Shown here: positions 11,149 to 26,600 of the stretch, in pieces
Layout of the letters: every line of letters begins with the position of its first letter
How positions within the stretch are numbered: position 1 is the first letter of the stretch
Assembly: GCF_963678975.1 (NCBI RefSeq)
Contig: NC_089276.1
Coordinates: forward strand, 23,605,059 to 23,669,058
Reading direction: 5' to 3'
Length of the DNA: 64,000 nucleotides
Source: Dysidea avara
Lineage: Eukaryota; Porifera; Demospongiae; Dictyoceratida; Dysideidae
Program-made: the position numbers and the translations under genes
Notes under the pieces: model-generated
The model's input: only the letters and a program-made list of their open reading frames with translations
Database searches by the model: none
What the model was told of the DNA's origin: nothing

Positions 11149-14100
11149 ATGTCTCTGCTGGTAGGGGTCGTTCATCTACTGATACTAATCTGCATTGGCA
11201 TGTCACCGTCTCATGTGCAAGCACTAACGTGGAATGATGTCAAAAACCCAGATGCGTTCAAGTGTGCAACGATTTTACTCAAGCTGGGTATTATATTCGC
11301 AGGAATGATTCTTCATCAGATTGGCTCGTGTTTCTTGAAGGTGGAGGTGCTTGCTACTCTGCTGAGACTTGTAATAGGAGGTAATAAATGTTAGCTAATG
11401 GGAAAACTGCAGTTACTTAATTACATAGTAAATGTAAACTAAAACTAAAATCACTTAATCAAAACTAAACTAAAGTAATTTTCCATTTAAAACGTCACTA
11501 GCAGTGTATGTCGCTTCTTTGGCATATGCCTAGAGCAGTGTTGAGACTTGGTTGGATCAACTGAGTCACGTTTTGTCCAGGTCATTCCTGTCTTATAGAA
11601 CATCTGGGTCTGACCCAGATTGGATCATGCGTGAAATGAATTCAATTAGTTTGATGGATATGGGAGGCATATTAATACATCATAGTCTAATCCCAGCTTC
11701 TTTCGTGACCACATTCTCTTATCATTAGGCATATTGCAATCTGTAGGTTTGCACAAATCCATGTTTGTTGTTGTCTGCATACTTACATGGAGTCATGTAA
11801 TTAGTATTATTTGGTGCATAAATCACATGATTATATACATGCACAGTTATTGTGTGAGTCATAGTCTAGTCTTGCAGCAAGTCATCTTCCTTGTGAGCCA
11901 TGCCCACTTATTGAAAATATGTGATATTGCCTGTAGGCATGAATCCACGCAGAGTTGGAGGTAGCCAGTAACTAAGTTATATAACTATTAAAGTAACTAA
12001 GTAATATAATTAGTTACATCTCTTATCCAAAAGTAACTAATTATAAGTTACGATAGCAACTAGTCACAATAGTTACATAGTTACATAGTTACTAGTAACC
12101 ATGCTTTAAAAACTGACACATTCTACAATTTTTCTACTATACATGCTATAAGTAGACACATTCTGTGTACTATACTCTGTATGTAACAGACAAATTTAGT
12201 TGAAACTGAACTGAAATGATCACTAGAGCTTGAACGTAAGCTCAATGTAATATGATTTTGATCCGCTATCTCAATGCCCACTTCCTTAATGTGCATACAG
12301 TGGGTGGTATAGCCTGTACTTAGTCAACAACAAACTAACTGTGTAGGTCTCCTACATGACTGCATGTCATCTGTGGATCCACCTGCTATTACTACACATT
12401 TTAAACCACAGGTGGTGATGTTATTAACAATGACGACATGTTAGCTATCTGCTTATCTACCATGTTTAGCTAACAAAGTGTGTTGTCATTGCCTATCCAC
12501 CTTTATGTTGAACCTGTTTTGTGTGTTTAACAAGAATCACATTTTACATTACCACATATTATAAACAATCACTTTTATTTAAATGAAAAATGTTGATTAT
12601 ACAATAGGTACTTCACTCGTGAGACACGTGCTAGATATGGGGGTGGTGTGATCACACAAGATTTTGATCTGACAAGAGCTTGGAATGAGAACAAAGACAA
12701 CAACCGAAGGAACACAGTTTCACCATTAATGACCTCAATCAAAGACTTAACTGATGATGAATACCATTATATTGAAGGAACTGACATCTTGTCCACCAAT
12801 GAAGACACTAATCCAGACTTCCACCACTATAATCACATCCTTGTACCATATTGTAGTAGTGACCTGTGGTTAGGAGATGATGATGTAACAAGATTTGGTG
12901 ACATCACTAATTTTGAGTTTGCTCCTAATGCCACAGATAGCATTCAATTCATATTCAAAGGGTTCATGATATTTCAGAGTGTTATCTGTGAAACGATTCC
13001 TACCAATGTAACCGGTACTGTACTATTAGCAGGATCCAGTGCTGGTGGTATTGGAGTACTGAATCATGCTAAATGGGTAAAGGAATACTTACCAAATGCC
13101 AACATTAAAGTCTTATCTGACTCTTCCTGGTTCATAAATTTTCACGATAACATTTATAGCATGTTCACAGACTACACTAACGTATCCAAAGTCTCGAGAT
13201 GCAAACTTCAACATCACAGAATATGTTATGGAACAAGAGAGAGCAAATGGTGACAATGTTTCATCCTTGTATTCTCTGTTACTTCATCACCCTCCTTGTA
13301 ATTCAATTGAATTAGGAACTCCCTGTTGTCTTTCAGCACACTGTCTAATTGCAAATTCCAATTATTACCCAAACAATGTACTCACGTTTGTAGCAATTAG
13401 TATATACGATGCATTTATACTGTCAAAATCTCTTAATGGTGTTGTAGCATTCAATGCTCAGGAGACATCATTTGAAGTTAATTTTGAAAACAATGGTGAA
13501 ACAGAACCAGTTGGGCTGAACTTTAATTTCCTACGGATAATTGGAGAATATGGCGGAGTTATGAACAGTACATTAGATATCACATCACACCAATCACCAC
13601 ACCTCAGTTATTATGTTACTAGTTGTCTACAACATGTCTACCTGGCTACGTCAACACTCTGGGGTGATGATGGATTATTTGGTACTAACTCTTTAGAGTT
13701 CGGTAATGATGTGTCTTTGATAAGGTGAGCTGCTATTATTCATACATTATTAATTGAATAGGAGATGGCTTTTGTTTATTGTGGTGGATGAAAACAACAG
13801 GATGAATGCTTTTACATATTATTTATAAAGACAATCATTGAAAATTTTCATTTTGAGCAAAACAATAACAAACAATGTACTCCCTTTTAAGGACTCATAT
13901 ACCTCAAAAAATTTTCTGTTCAACTTATAATTATAATGTGTTAGTAATCTGGGTTGTAGTATTCCAATTATAATGTGTGAAGCAAATTAAGGAGTTTCTG
14001 CAAGAGTATAAGATTCAGAATTTGGTTAAGCATGTTTGCAAAATAGTGATTATTTTGTTGTACGTTAGCTGCAGTTCAAAAATTTGCCTTACCAAATGGA

Positions 14101-14682
14101 TTTTTGTCAGCCAAATGATGAAATTGGTTGGCAAGTAACCTATAGCCAAATGCTAATGCTAACACTGCATGATGTTAAGACAGACATTAAGATAAGTAAT
14201 TCTGTGTCCTTAATACACACAAGTGTACAATTTGATCACCCAAAGTATATCCTAGCGTAAGATGTACTATTAAATATAATGAATTATGCAGGCACACTAT
14301 TGAACAAGATCGTTGGATCAATTTTAAACTAACACGATTGTCTGCCACATCTGATGATATTGAGTATAATGTATCCCTACGTGATGCTATTGGTATTTGG
14401 TTACATACTGCTGATTCAACAAATCCAGTTCAATTCCGAGAGGCATGCTACCTCACTCATTGTAACGAGATGTGTCCTGAAGAACTTAGATTTGAGCAAG
14501 ATGAGTCATTTCTCTGGGAAGATGGAGTTACAGTGTTTGTTTATTGGTTTGTTGGCATGGTAACACTGATATGTTTCATAATTAAAGGAGTATTCTGGTT
14601 ATGGCACTGGATGTTGTTGCATAAACAGAGTCAGTTCTTACAAAAGGTTGAAGATGCTGAAACAAGTAATGCCATTCATCAG
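11149..14682 (+). CDS. Hydrolase ectodomain exons 1-3 with signal peptide and TM helix
   Basis: The ATG at 11149 opens a hydrophobic signal peptide (MSLLVGVVHLLILICIGM). Family hallmarks follow: CNDFTQAGYY, then WLVFLEGGGACYSAETC at the end of exon 1; the nucleophile elbow GSSAGG (Ser codon 13038-13040); IYDAF (Asp 13408-13410); CLQH (His 13633-13635). Spacing and context match the Ser-Asp-His triad of Notum, which removes the Wnt lipid, and of plant pectin acetylesterases. Exon 3 ends the domain with a Cys-rich piece (CYLTHCNEMCPEEL), then a helix starting VFVYWFVGMVTLICFIIKG. The signal-peptide frame and the CND frame differ by two bases (near 11262, where TGTG could be a duplicated TG), and a one-base shift lies within 13138-13200. 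Indels, assembly errors or unrecognised short introns could explain these. Confidence 0.75.
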
Positions 14683-17600
14683 GTGAGTACACTATGTTAA
14701 CTATGCATGCTATGGGTTGGCATTGAAAGACAGCTGGGCTTTACTCTGAGGCCTGATAATTACAGCCTATAGTCTATGTAGCTATTGTAGTTACAGTAAA
14801 CAAAGACCTCAACCTGTAAAGTGCAGTTGAAGATATAGTGAAATTTCTTTATGAGTGAGATCCTTCTCAATGGAAAGTAACATGTACCATGTATGTACAA
14901 ATTTTCGAGGTATGTAATTTTTGATTTTCAGGATTTTCACGGTTTTATTTTTGAGGATCAGTCATTTTTCACTGAGGTTATCTATTGAAAAGCATAGAGC
15001 TAACCTTGATAATTGTTAATTTTCAAGGATGACAATTTCACGGAAAGCCAATTAAACAATCACGAAATCTGTGAAAATTACGTCCCTCAAAAAATTTTAT
15101 GTATATGGTATGATGAAAATATAACCATAAAATTATGTGAGAGTGTCTGATGGTATGTGAGATCAAGAATCACCTCACAGTATTATTTTACAGTTTCACA
15201 GGTGTACCATACCATCTTAGACCTTAACAAGGAATTTATAGACTCCATGTGCACTAAAGCGTGGTCAAGCGAAAAGTTACTATGGCTTCAGATTCATGAT
15301 GATATACAGGGGATTTTGGAAGGAATTGAGGGCAAAAGTATCGAGCATTCTATTGCAAAAACCTTCCCTAGGTGAGATAACTTGCCATGCAACAAGTATG
15401 GTATGTACTTTTACCTAATAACTAGCACTCCTCTGTTTTTCAGTACAATTACTTTGCATTACGTTTTTAAAAATTTCTAACATGGAACGAATACATTGTC
15501 CCTCGAAAAATGGCGGATGCACCATTTCGATAATGTAATAAAATGTCATGCCTTAGTGCGCAATGGGGTCTATGGAAGTTAGAGAAGTTGGCATCACTAA
15601 AGCAATAGTTAATTAACATGCTTGAAGGCACTGGAGAAACAAATTTGGATAATTTTGTGACAAAGGGAGGATCTGCTAAAGATTGTATGAAAATATCTAT
15701 CTTTAGTAGTTCATCATATTTTAAAAGGTTTAGCCAATGGCATTTACCAAAAGGGGTTAGCTTAAAACAATATTTTAGCAAAAGGGGTTAGCTTAAAACA
15801 ATATTTTAGAATAGAAGAATTAATTAAATTCGGAGCCTAGTAGTTTTTAGCACCAGCTTGCTAGTTCGGCAGTCACAAAAAAGATTATAGTAAAAAGTGT
15901 AGAGATGGTAAAGATGTTGTATAGCTATTCAATGACACAGGTAAAATATGCAACCGTGAGAAGATAGGGCATGTGGACACATAGCTAAATTTTTACTACT
16001 TTTTCAAATAATCGATAACATTAATTAAATGACTTTATAATAAATATTACATAAAGCAGTTATTCTATCCAGTTAGTAGCTACTATGATCTGTTATGTGA
16101 CGAGATGTGTGGTTTGTACCCACATGCCTTATTTTTGTAGACTTGATCACAAATATTGTTGCTGAATTATGACAATTATGATACTCTAATCACTTACTTT
16201 GTCGTTTTATATGTAAATTTGTTACTTACAGTTTCCAGAATGTGTAGACAAGATTTCTATTGCCTGTTTGGACCTTCATTATTCTGTACCCTTCAACCAC
16301 AAGAAACACAAATCAGATTATGATGTCATGCCTATGGTATTGCCATCTATCAGCACTGACAGCGAAAATAATAATTTTGATGGTGATAGTGATGATTGCG
16401 GTGATGAAAGAAAGGTGGTAGGTGATGTTGCTAATGAAGAAGAAACGATTGGTCCTAAAGTTACTAATGGAGTTGCAAGTAAGTGATTTATAACAAGTAC
16501 GTGTTGCTTATATTATACAACTGGCTTATATCAAGAAAATTGTAATGTATGTACTGTAGATAGGAAGTAACTGAATCATTACATAAAATATATTTCGTAG
16601 TAGTTAAGACACTACTAGCCTATAATACAATTGTTATGACGGTTTTTGTCTTCATTATCCTGAGAACTATACATACATACTGCACTGTACCCACCATAGT
16701 GTAACATGGTTACCTAGCAGAAGGATGATAGTATCTTGATTCATTCAGTGATGTATCTACATAGCCAAAACAGTTTTGTAGGGCACCAGATTAGTCTATT
16801 CACTTTTGTTTAATTACTGTTATATTTTGATATTTATGAATAGAATTCCCTTTGGCACATATGCACTCCTGATTTAGTGCACTAGCTATTTAGTTAAATA
16901 CAAGCGAAATGAAACATAGGTATAGTGTACTTACTTAGAGATTTACATCATTAAAATTCCACATACATTTAATTGGGAACCATATCATGCAGTACAGTAG
17001 TACTACATATTAGGGATCATGAAGGTTTGCACTTTCAAAAATAAATTTGACCAGAAACCAGCGTTACACCCATTACTACACCTTCATGATACCTTGGCAG
17101 TATTGGTTAGGTATAGTCAAGCTCAAAAGTGCCTTGATTGTGACCCAAAATGCTTCCAATAGATAGCTATAAATATTTTTAAAAATTTCTTTATTCATGG
17201 AATTTTCTACAGACTGCGGTAACCAACTAACTATCTAATGTCTAAGGACAAGTATACAATAACTCAATAATGGCTAAGGCTACTGGCTTGATTTTTTCAC
17301 AGTTCTACAGTGCTTTAGACCAACAGGTGCCTTTTAGCATACCGCAGTACATACAATGTATGAATCTTGGACTTGCCTTGTCCTCCTTTGTGTCCCATTT
17401 CATTTTGCCAAGGTGTCAGTATGCAGTAACACATTATAACACTGTGTAGGATTTACATAAGTAGTAAAGAAAATGCTTTACATTTGTGTCACTGTTATGT
17501 ACCTCCCCTCCAGCCTACAGTGATTACCACAAGGACATAGAGTCAGAGACTGGCAGCAGTAGTAGAGTGTCCTCTGTGTTGTTTGATGAAGAATCAATGA

Positions 17601-20600
17601 CTGTACCTGCAGTCGGTGATGTTGTGCAAAAACTTATTGGAGAACACTGCAGCGGAAATAGAAATATGACTTCCAAATCCAAGGAGAAAGTGAAAGTGAT
17701 ACTGAAAGGAATTTCACTATATTTTAATCCTGGACATCTTGTTGCTATTATGGGTCCATCTGGTGAGTGTATATATAAGTTTATTGTGTGTTTGTGTAGG
17801 AGAGAATGGTACCTACATGTACGTATATGCACACAGCTTATTTTGGACCAAACCTTTTGAGTAAATTATCTGCAGGTAGAAGAAAACACATTAGTCATTA
17901 ACAGTGACACATTCAATAATGCTGTCTTAACAATTAATCCCATTGTTTTTAGCTGCCACCATAACTGCTTTTTTATTAGGGACCTATCAGAAGACTAAAG
18001 CCGAGGAAGTCAGAATTTTGCAATCACAGTTGTAGAATTATTGGAAACCATACAGACAGATACAGATAGTATAAACTGACTGCTTTATTAGGTTGACTGT
18101 ACTATTAGAGTATCTTGATCTACACGTTACTGTATGCAGTGGATTAATTGTAATAGAAAAGCCTTTTGGTGGTCAAAAAGCAATTGGATTTTGACTCCAT
18201 TTCAAAAAATCTAGTACCGAATGCTACTTTGTAATCTCTATATAATAGCCATGCTTCATGAAATCAATTATGGTACGTATTTAGTTTTGTAAATGTAATG
18301 CGAACGTTGAACCCTGAACTCAAGCTCATGTGTATATATCAAACAAAGCAGTCTTGCCTATAGTATAACTATTACATTATACATAATCTATATGCCCACA
18401 ATTGTGCTGTCTACATGATGTGCTTGCATGTGCACACTTATTTGCTACAGGTTCAGGTAAGACAACTTTTCTGGACCTACTCACGGGTCACAGGAAATAT
18501 GGCAACACAAAGGTAAAAGAAAAATAGTATGGCATCCAAATTATATATAGCTATATACACATATAATATTTATTTATATAAGCAATTACTGTAATTTGGT
18601 TCAACCATTGTATGTACTATAGTATACGGGACTGTAAATCACACACTTTTGCTTTGCCACTGCTGATAATGTTGCCATGGTAGAACATCTTAATAATCAC
18701 ATAGTTATCCTGGCCTAGTTAAAGCTCTATACATACTGTGCCATTTGTCATTATGCGATTGCATGTTTCGCACAACTTATGGCCCATCAAACAGGGTCAG
18801 AAGACAGTAACCAGCATCTATAAATTTACATATTTTGATGGCACTTAACATATAGAAGTGGGAACTGTACGACGTACTGTGGTGTGTGACTCATGGTCCC
18901 TTACACTAAGTATGCAATGCCCATTCATCAACTCATGAGTTTTTAATATAAATATTTGAAAAACAGTATTTAAATTGTGATAAGCTAAAAAGGAAAAAGA
19001 AAGAAAACTATGAAACTTAAATACGTTGGCCTAAGGTTTTCTATAACTGAAAATTGTTTTGTAAGAAAGCTAACAGCACAAGATGTGGTTACTATGCAGA
19101 AGGTTATGATACATAATTAAATGTACAATGTTTTGCATACATGTTCATATACATCTTCTCTGCTCCATAGGGCAACATATTTATTAATGGACATGGGCTG
19201 GATAATATTAGGGACTGGTATATAGCCAATACTGGTTATGTACTACAACTGGCAATGCCTTATTATGAGGAACTAACTGTGAGGGAGAACCTGACACTAG
19301 TTTCCCAGATGAGATTGTCGTTTTCTATGAGGGAGAAGTTTGAACGAATTGAACAAGTCATGAATGAGGTAGGTATGCCTGTTAGGATATCTGTTTTTTC
19401 TCAATAAACACATACAACTATATACATTTTGTGATTGTGTATCTTAGCACTTAATAACATTATATGAACAGGTCTGAGAAAACCAGACACCTTTTCTCAA
19501 AACTAGTAAAGTGAGGAAATTCCAAAATGCAGTTAGATATGTAGTGCCTACATAGTTCAACACCCAAGATAGTTACTCTCTTTGGGAGCTCTTTGTACTG
19601 AGTAGTGGTTTTTCCCACAAATATGACTAGATCAGATTGTCACAAACAATAACTGCTTGCCATTTAAATTTATATATTCAGTATTCCTCTTTTTAAAACT
19701 GTCGTTGATACCCTTTAATTCCAGACTGGTCTGCAAGAACTAACTGATACTGTAGTTGGTGGTACAGTTGGTCCAGGACTGAGTGGTGGACAGAAGAAGA
19801 GGTTGACTATAGCTCTGCAATTGTTAAGACTACCAAGTGTCATCTTCCTCGATGAGCCTACCTCAGGTGTATATGCTCTATTAGTACCATTAATCATTGT
19901 GTGTATTGTAGGTCTGGACTCAGCCTCTTCATATGAGCTACTGACCTACTTGAACAGATTAGCTGATTCACAACGAACAGTTATCATGACCATCCATCAA
20001 CCTCGTATGGAGATCTTTCACATGTTCACTAGATTAATAATGCTATGTGAAGGAAAGGTGTGTGTTACAATATATAATTATTATGTGTGTATATGTGTGC
20101 ATAGTATTAGAACAAACTGAAGGGGTAGGTATAGAATTTGTCTGATGCAGGAACTTGTGAGATGCAGCTGTAGTTTTATCTTTTATGATATATCTGAAAG
20201 TTGACCTGTAAGAAACAATCAACTAAAGAATATCTGCTCAACTTATGTAGCCATATACCATCTCCAAAGGCTATTTCAGTAGTGTTACTATGTGTATCAC
20301 TGGTTATTAGGCTTGTCATTTTTGGAGAAATTATTTACCAATTTTGCAACACTGTTTAAACATGTGCACGCATAAATGACTACTAGCTAGGAGAGTGTTA
20401 TCATGTGATTTGGACACCAACAATCAGTGAAACAAAGAAATTTTGATTGTAGTGTATATAATCAGGTTTGTTCTGATGATCTTCTGCATCCTTTCTACAT
20501 AGCGTGAGGTTGTAGTAGTGACTTAACTATTTGTGCTCAATAAATAGGTCTATAATGTACGTATACTGTGCGTGCCGCTAAAAACGCATTTATTAACCAT

Positions 20601-23600
20601 GTACAAGTAACAACTGGTGTCTACAGTACTGCATCTCTGTACCGGACTACGTATATAGCATTTATAAACAGTGCAAACAGCACATAGACAGTGTGTGAAG
20701 TGCTAGTACTGTGGTAAGCTATAAACTGAGAATTAATAGGTTCATTGTCAGTCTGGGTGACAATAGTTAGAACACATTTTGACTGCTCTATTAGAGTATT
20801 CAAACATTCTATTGTAGTCTATAACTTTTTTCTTAGCTTTCAGCCCCACTTCAGATCTGGTCAGTTGATGTGTATTCATATAACTGTACATAAAGATTGA
20901 GCATGCATAAAGTGGCTTATAGGTGCATGCATATGAGACTTTGTCTATGTGTATTTGTTTTAGAATTTTATACCATATAGGTGGCTTATCATGGTAGTCC
21001 TTTCAAGGCTTATGAAGTATTCATCACAGCATTGAAGGCTCAGTACTTAGAGAAGGGACTTGTACTACCACTACTAGAGGATCAAAATCCTGCAGGTACA
21101 GTACCTGTATATGTGTAATGCACAGTGCTGGAGTGATTTAATTTGGCCTAAGTTTAGTTATTAATTTGAGACAATGGTTCTGTGACAAAATCTGTGCAAA
21201 ACATTGTTTATAGATATGGCTATTGCAGTCATTTAACTTCTTAGTGTCTAAATGTAAGCTATGTATTTGTAAAGAAAATTTACTCCACTCCGTTTATTAG
21301 CTATCACTATGAGTTTCCAATGCCCAGAATATGCCTTGTTGTGGGAAGCGGTAGTAATGTTACTTTTGGTAGACATAAGGGGAGTGGGTGGAGCATGAAG
21401 GCCAAGGTCAGATTTGGAGTCTATATGTTCCCTTCTTTGCACTCAAATTGCTTGAAGAATAAGACTAGCTGGCTCTCCATGGCTTTACAAGTTCACTGAA
21501 TACCATTCTTACAAAGCCATGGCCATTGAATGTTCACAAGAGAACCTGCTGCGGAAACCAGACTTGCCAGTTTTGAAGGTTGGTTTTACTAGTCTATTAT
21601 TTCCTCAATCCTGGTGAGGTAAAAACCTGGAATTTGTGTGCATGGAAGCTGGATGGGTATTCCATCATGATGTTGGCTTGTCTTTATTCTTCAACTGTAT
21701 ATATCAGAAAAAAAATGTACAAACAAGCTGTGTGGTCTTGAATTAAAAGGGCAGTTGTTTTCTAAATTTTGGCAAAAAGTGTTTTAGACTTGTACTTTGC
21801 AGCCCTGGGTTTCACTTGATTGGACAATCATGCTACTGGGTAGACAATGACTGCTACATACCATAGCATTGAGTCACCCTTTTGTTTTATTGCTACATAA
21901 GAAGCTACTTATTTACGGTCTTAAATCTTATCGCAACCTCCTTGCTGTATTTACAGATACATATTATAATACAGTATGGTAACACTGTGTAACAGCCGTG
22001 AAAGTTTGCACTTTTCTGCCAACACAAAAACCAGCCTCACTTTCTTTCACAACAGCTTGGCAGTACTGTGTAGGCATAATTAAGCTCAAATATGCCTTCA
22101 GAATGATACTACATGCAACTGACAAGTCACCATAGAATAGACTATATGCGTGGTCTATTTGTTAAATGAAAGAATGATCAATTTGCTGCATTGCATACAT
22201 AGATATTGATTTATGATAGCACCTTTATGGTTTCTATAGCTCAAATACACTATATTTAAAACAGGAACTTTCCTTAGTGACTGGATTGATTGCAGAGGCA
22301 CTTCTTGTGCTGTTCTTTATTTGTAACATGGCTGAAAACAAAGCAACATGGCTACTATTCCATAAACAATAACCAGGTCATGCATCCAGGTCATGTATCC
22401 AGTTGAAAAAATGATTTTGTGCCATGTCTGGTGCCATTTGTCTGTTTGATACAGTACATACAGATTCACCAATCATATATTATTCAAATAAAGTAAAATA
22501 TACAAGGAGTTTTAAATTCATAGAAATAAAAAGTGATGAAACAAGGGACATCACCTACATGTGCAGCTATACTAGTGGACATTTAATCTGTGTTTCTGTT
22601 GTGGCTATTGACAAACTATGATAAGTGAAGTACCCTTGTATCATCCCTTTTTAATTTCTATGATCCCTACTGAAATTTAAAGCACCTAATCTTCCCTAGC
22701 ACATGCAGTTGTGTACTCATAAAGAATGCAGAAAAAAATCCCAGACTTGATCCCCATCAAATCACCACTGGGTCTGGAATTTTTTTCTGCATTCTTCATG
22801 TTTCAGCTTCATGTTTCAGCTACATGTTTCAGACTCCCTGTATTCACAGGCTTTAAGCCTTCTCACAGGTCCCTAGTGGGATAGCATTCACAGGATGATT
22901 ATCCACATTTTGTTGTTACAGATGTCATAATGGACATGTTGAGCAACAGTACAATGAGGGAGGCTATATTACAATACTATGAAGAATCTGGTGATCCACA
23001 AGCAGTATTTAAAGCTATTAAGCAGTCACGAGAGGAAGAAGAGACCACTGATAGTGATGATGGCTTCTTATACACCATGTTTGGGAAGTGGAGGTATTAG
23101 ATTTGATATGGTACAGTGTATATTATTGTATAGAGTACGTCATATGACATTTCTTCAAGTGTGGTTAAACTGTCTTTTTGGCACAATGCACTTTACAGGT
23201 AATAACTCAATAAACGTTAGTAGATATGCTAGTAAAACTATAACTTAAGATTATATATTCTTTTTTAGCATCTGGAATACAAGAAACAGCCTAAAAATAT
23301 CTTGATATTCTTTAAACCAAAGTTGCTATACCACAGGTGCTCACATAGGTGTAACATGAAGGGGGAATACCAGCTATATAGGGTTCAAAATGCATGCATC
23401 ATTATAGTTATGTTTGTGTGTGTTTGCAAAAATGTAAGAACAAACTTAGGAAGCTATAGGTGGCATCTTGATGCGTATGCAAAATGCAATGCACTTTAAT
23501 CATATACGTGTAAGCAAAACTGAAATTTGACATTTATTTCTATAATGTAGTTTTCTACCTGTAATGATCCTTTATTTCATTATGTCATTACAGAGTATTT

Positions 23601-26600
23601 CAAAATCAAGGTACCACCTTTACTCGTATGGCAACACTGGAGGCTAGGGCATCACTGAGGACTACTATTCCACAACTAGCCTACCTTCCTGTGATCTTCT
23701 TATCATATGGATTCCTACTAGGTTAGTGGTGTTTTCTAATGCATGAATATGATATGTTGAGCAGATAATTATGTACCGTATTTTGGAAAACCAAATTGCA
23801 CATTAGAAGTTTTGAGAACAGAGACATAACCTTTCTGAGCATTCCCAGTACTCATAGCTGCTTGTAGGGTTTCCCAACATATAAGAAAATCTGAAATCAT
23901 TAGTGCTCACAAAAGGGTGGAGGGATGGTGGCATGGGCAACAGATAGACATGGAGGTAGGCCACAAATGAAGTCCTGACATGAGGTCACAAGACTGTGCT
24001 GGCTCCTCAGTAGCTAATATAAAGCAGAATTAATATAGAAACATTTGACCAGAAACCATCCACCAGTGCACCACTGATTCTCGTCAAGTCAAGTCCTTAT
24101 CAAGACTAGAAATTGTCATTCAAGCTTACCACACCATGCAGAAAGGATGGCTCTTAATGAACCAGCCTCAAATGATGTTGAAAATTAAAACCATAGTATC
24201 GTAGCGTAGCTACCCACTGGTGGTGTTAATGTGATTTTGCCTGATGTAATTTGGATTGGCTTTGTAAAATCTGGCTCAGGGCCACCCACAGTTGCCCTGG
24301 TTTTTTTTTTTTTTTTCTTGGTCTTTAACTTACTGCTTGGGTGAGAATGGAAACCTCCTTGCTCTTGGGGCCCCACTTTAGCTCTTTGCCCTGGGCCCCT
24401 TAATTTCTCTGGGCGGCCCTGATCTGGCTACATATTATTATCATTTAAATGCTGTGCCTGTTCATGATTACTAGATGTTTTGCCTTAGAAAAAGCTCATA
24501 TTTACATGACAGTAATTTATTTTTTTATTTTTGGTGAGATTTGTTCATACAGAAATACAAACTTTCAAGCTATGGATTGAGGGATGAAGAAACTTACATC
24601 CATTAACCATGAATAGTAGATGGGGAGGAGCCTATAATAGTTGTTATCTGCACATATTCATTTCTTTATACATCTAGAATTGAACCAGCTTCTACATGTG
24701 CACAATAGATAGAATGTAAACAGGAATGATTTTGCCCACAATTAATAATAGAATCCCACACAATTTTTTTTTAAATTTCAGGATAACCAGCATTAATTTC
24801 ACAAGCCATGACATCATGTGTGAAATTGTCACTTTACATAAATTACACAAGTATAAGAAATTTTAAGGATCATAGAGAAAAAAGTAGGGAAACAGGGGAG
24901 GTTGCTTACACCTGCAGATATACTAGGGTGCAGTGTCGTTACGTAATATTATTACTTCTTCTGGTAACTAAGTAATATAACAAATTATGCTAGTAATACT
25001 TTACTTACAAATGTGATGCATTACCTAAGTAATGAAGTTACTGTAATGAGTCTAATGTTAAGCAAGTAACAAACTCACTAATCTCGTTATGAATCCATTG
25101 AGTAACATCTAGCCACAATGGATAGCCACCATAAGTAACAAAGCCCACCTTGAAGTAATGAATGAAGCTTATTGACCAATTTCTTTCTCTCAAATACAAT
25201 TATAGCCAAGATTCCAACGACACAATCATATCATGTGATATGGTGGTAGTTGCACATGTGACAGCTTAAGACTGTGAACACAAAAGTAATGTAATATGTA
25301 ATATTATTATAGTTACTTTGTTTTATGGGTAATATGTAACTGTAACTGATTAGTTTTAGCTGCAAGTTAAAGTAGTAAAGAGTTACTTTTAAAAAGTAAT
25401 TGCCCCAACTCTGGTAGTGGACATTTAATCCCTATACCCATGACTGAATTAGGGACTAAATGTTCACTAGTATATCTGCAGGTGTATAGACAACCTCCCT
25501 TGTTCCCTTATACTTTTTCTGTGATCCCCAATTGAACTTAAGTTCCTAATTTTTCTTTATACTTGTTTGTGTACTTATTTTGACTATCATTATGACTCAT
25601 AAACCACATCAGAAGAAAGAATGGTGCCAGAGTTAATATTTTGTCTAAACATGCATCCCAACTATCAATTGCTGATTTAGTGGCCATTATACTTTGCTTT
25701 CAACTATGTTCAGCCCATTACACAGTACTACAAATGAAGAACAGTAGGAGAAGTGCCTCTGCAATCAATCCAGTCACCATGGAAACTATGGACAATTCCT
25801 GTTTACAAAGTAGGGAAGCCATCATGCTACCACGAATTGACCCTTTGGGCTGTCAGCAAAAAGAAATGGGACTCAAAAAGGACAAAGCTGTATGTACTGC
25901 GGTATGCTGAAAGGCGCCTGTTGGGCTGAGGTGACGTTGAATAGTGAAAAAAAATCAAGCTTGCAGCCATAGCCGTTATCAAGTTACACTTATCTGAAGG
26001 CCGTAGTTAGTCGGTCTGTTGGCAGAAATTTCCACTGAATAAAAAGATTTTAAAATTCCATAGCAACCTACATATCTGAGGCATGTTTAGCCATTCTGGA
26101 GACAATTTTGGGCTTGATTCTACCTAACCAATACTGCCAAGGCACAATGAAGCTATTTTGAGGCTGATTTCTGGTCAATATGATTTTGTGAAAAGGTGCT
26201 AATGTCCTTGATCACTAATATACAGCACTACTTTGCTTTATGATTATATAATGTGTTGTCCTCTCACAGGTACAGTATATATTCAGACAACATCAGCTCT
26301 ACTGATAGTGTCAGGATTTTGTGTGAACTCAGTGGCCAGTGCTCTCTTCATGTTCCCCATCATGCACAAATACTACTCACAGGCTCTCACTGTAAGTTAT
26401 GACCAGACATTTATAGTACTTCAATTGATACATATACTCTGTCTCTATGTAGCTGTACCAGTTAGAACACAGTGATGGTATAGGACACTCTGTTGATCTG
26501 GTCATTCAGGGTTTTGTTAGATTTGTGTTCCTAGGATTAATACCAGTAATTCTCTGTGGTGGAATATTGTACCTCCTGGTGTGTGCGTGTGTGTGTGCAT

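Noticed and set aside
17524..17832. 102-codon minus-strand frame
   Set aside because: Shadow of the ABCG exon 17514-17762 on the opposite strand.
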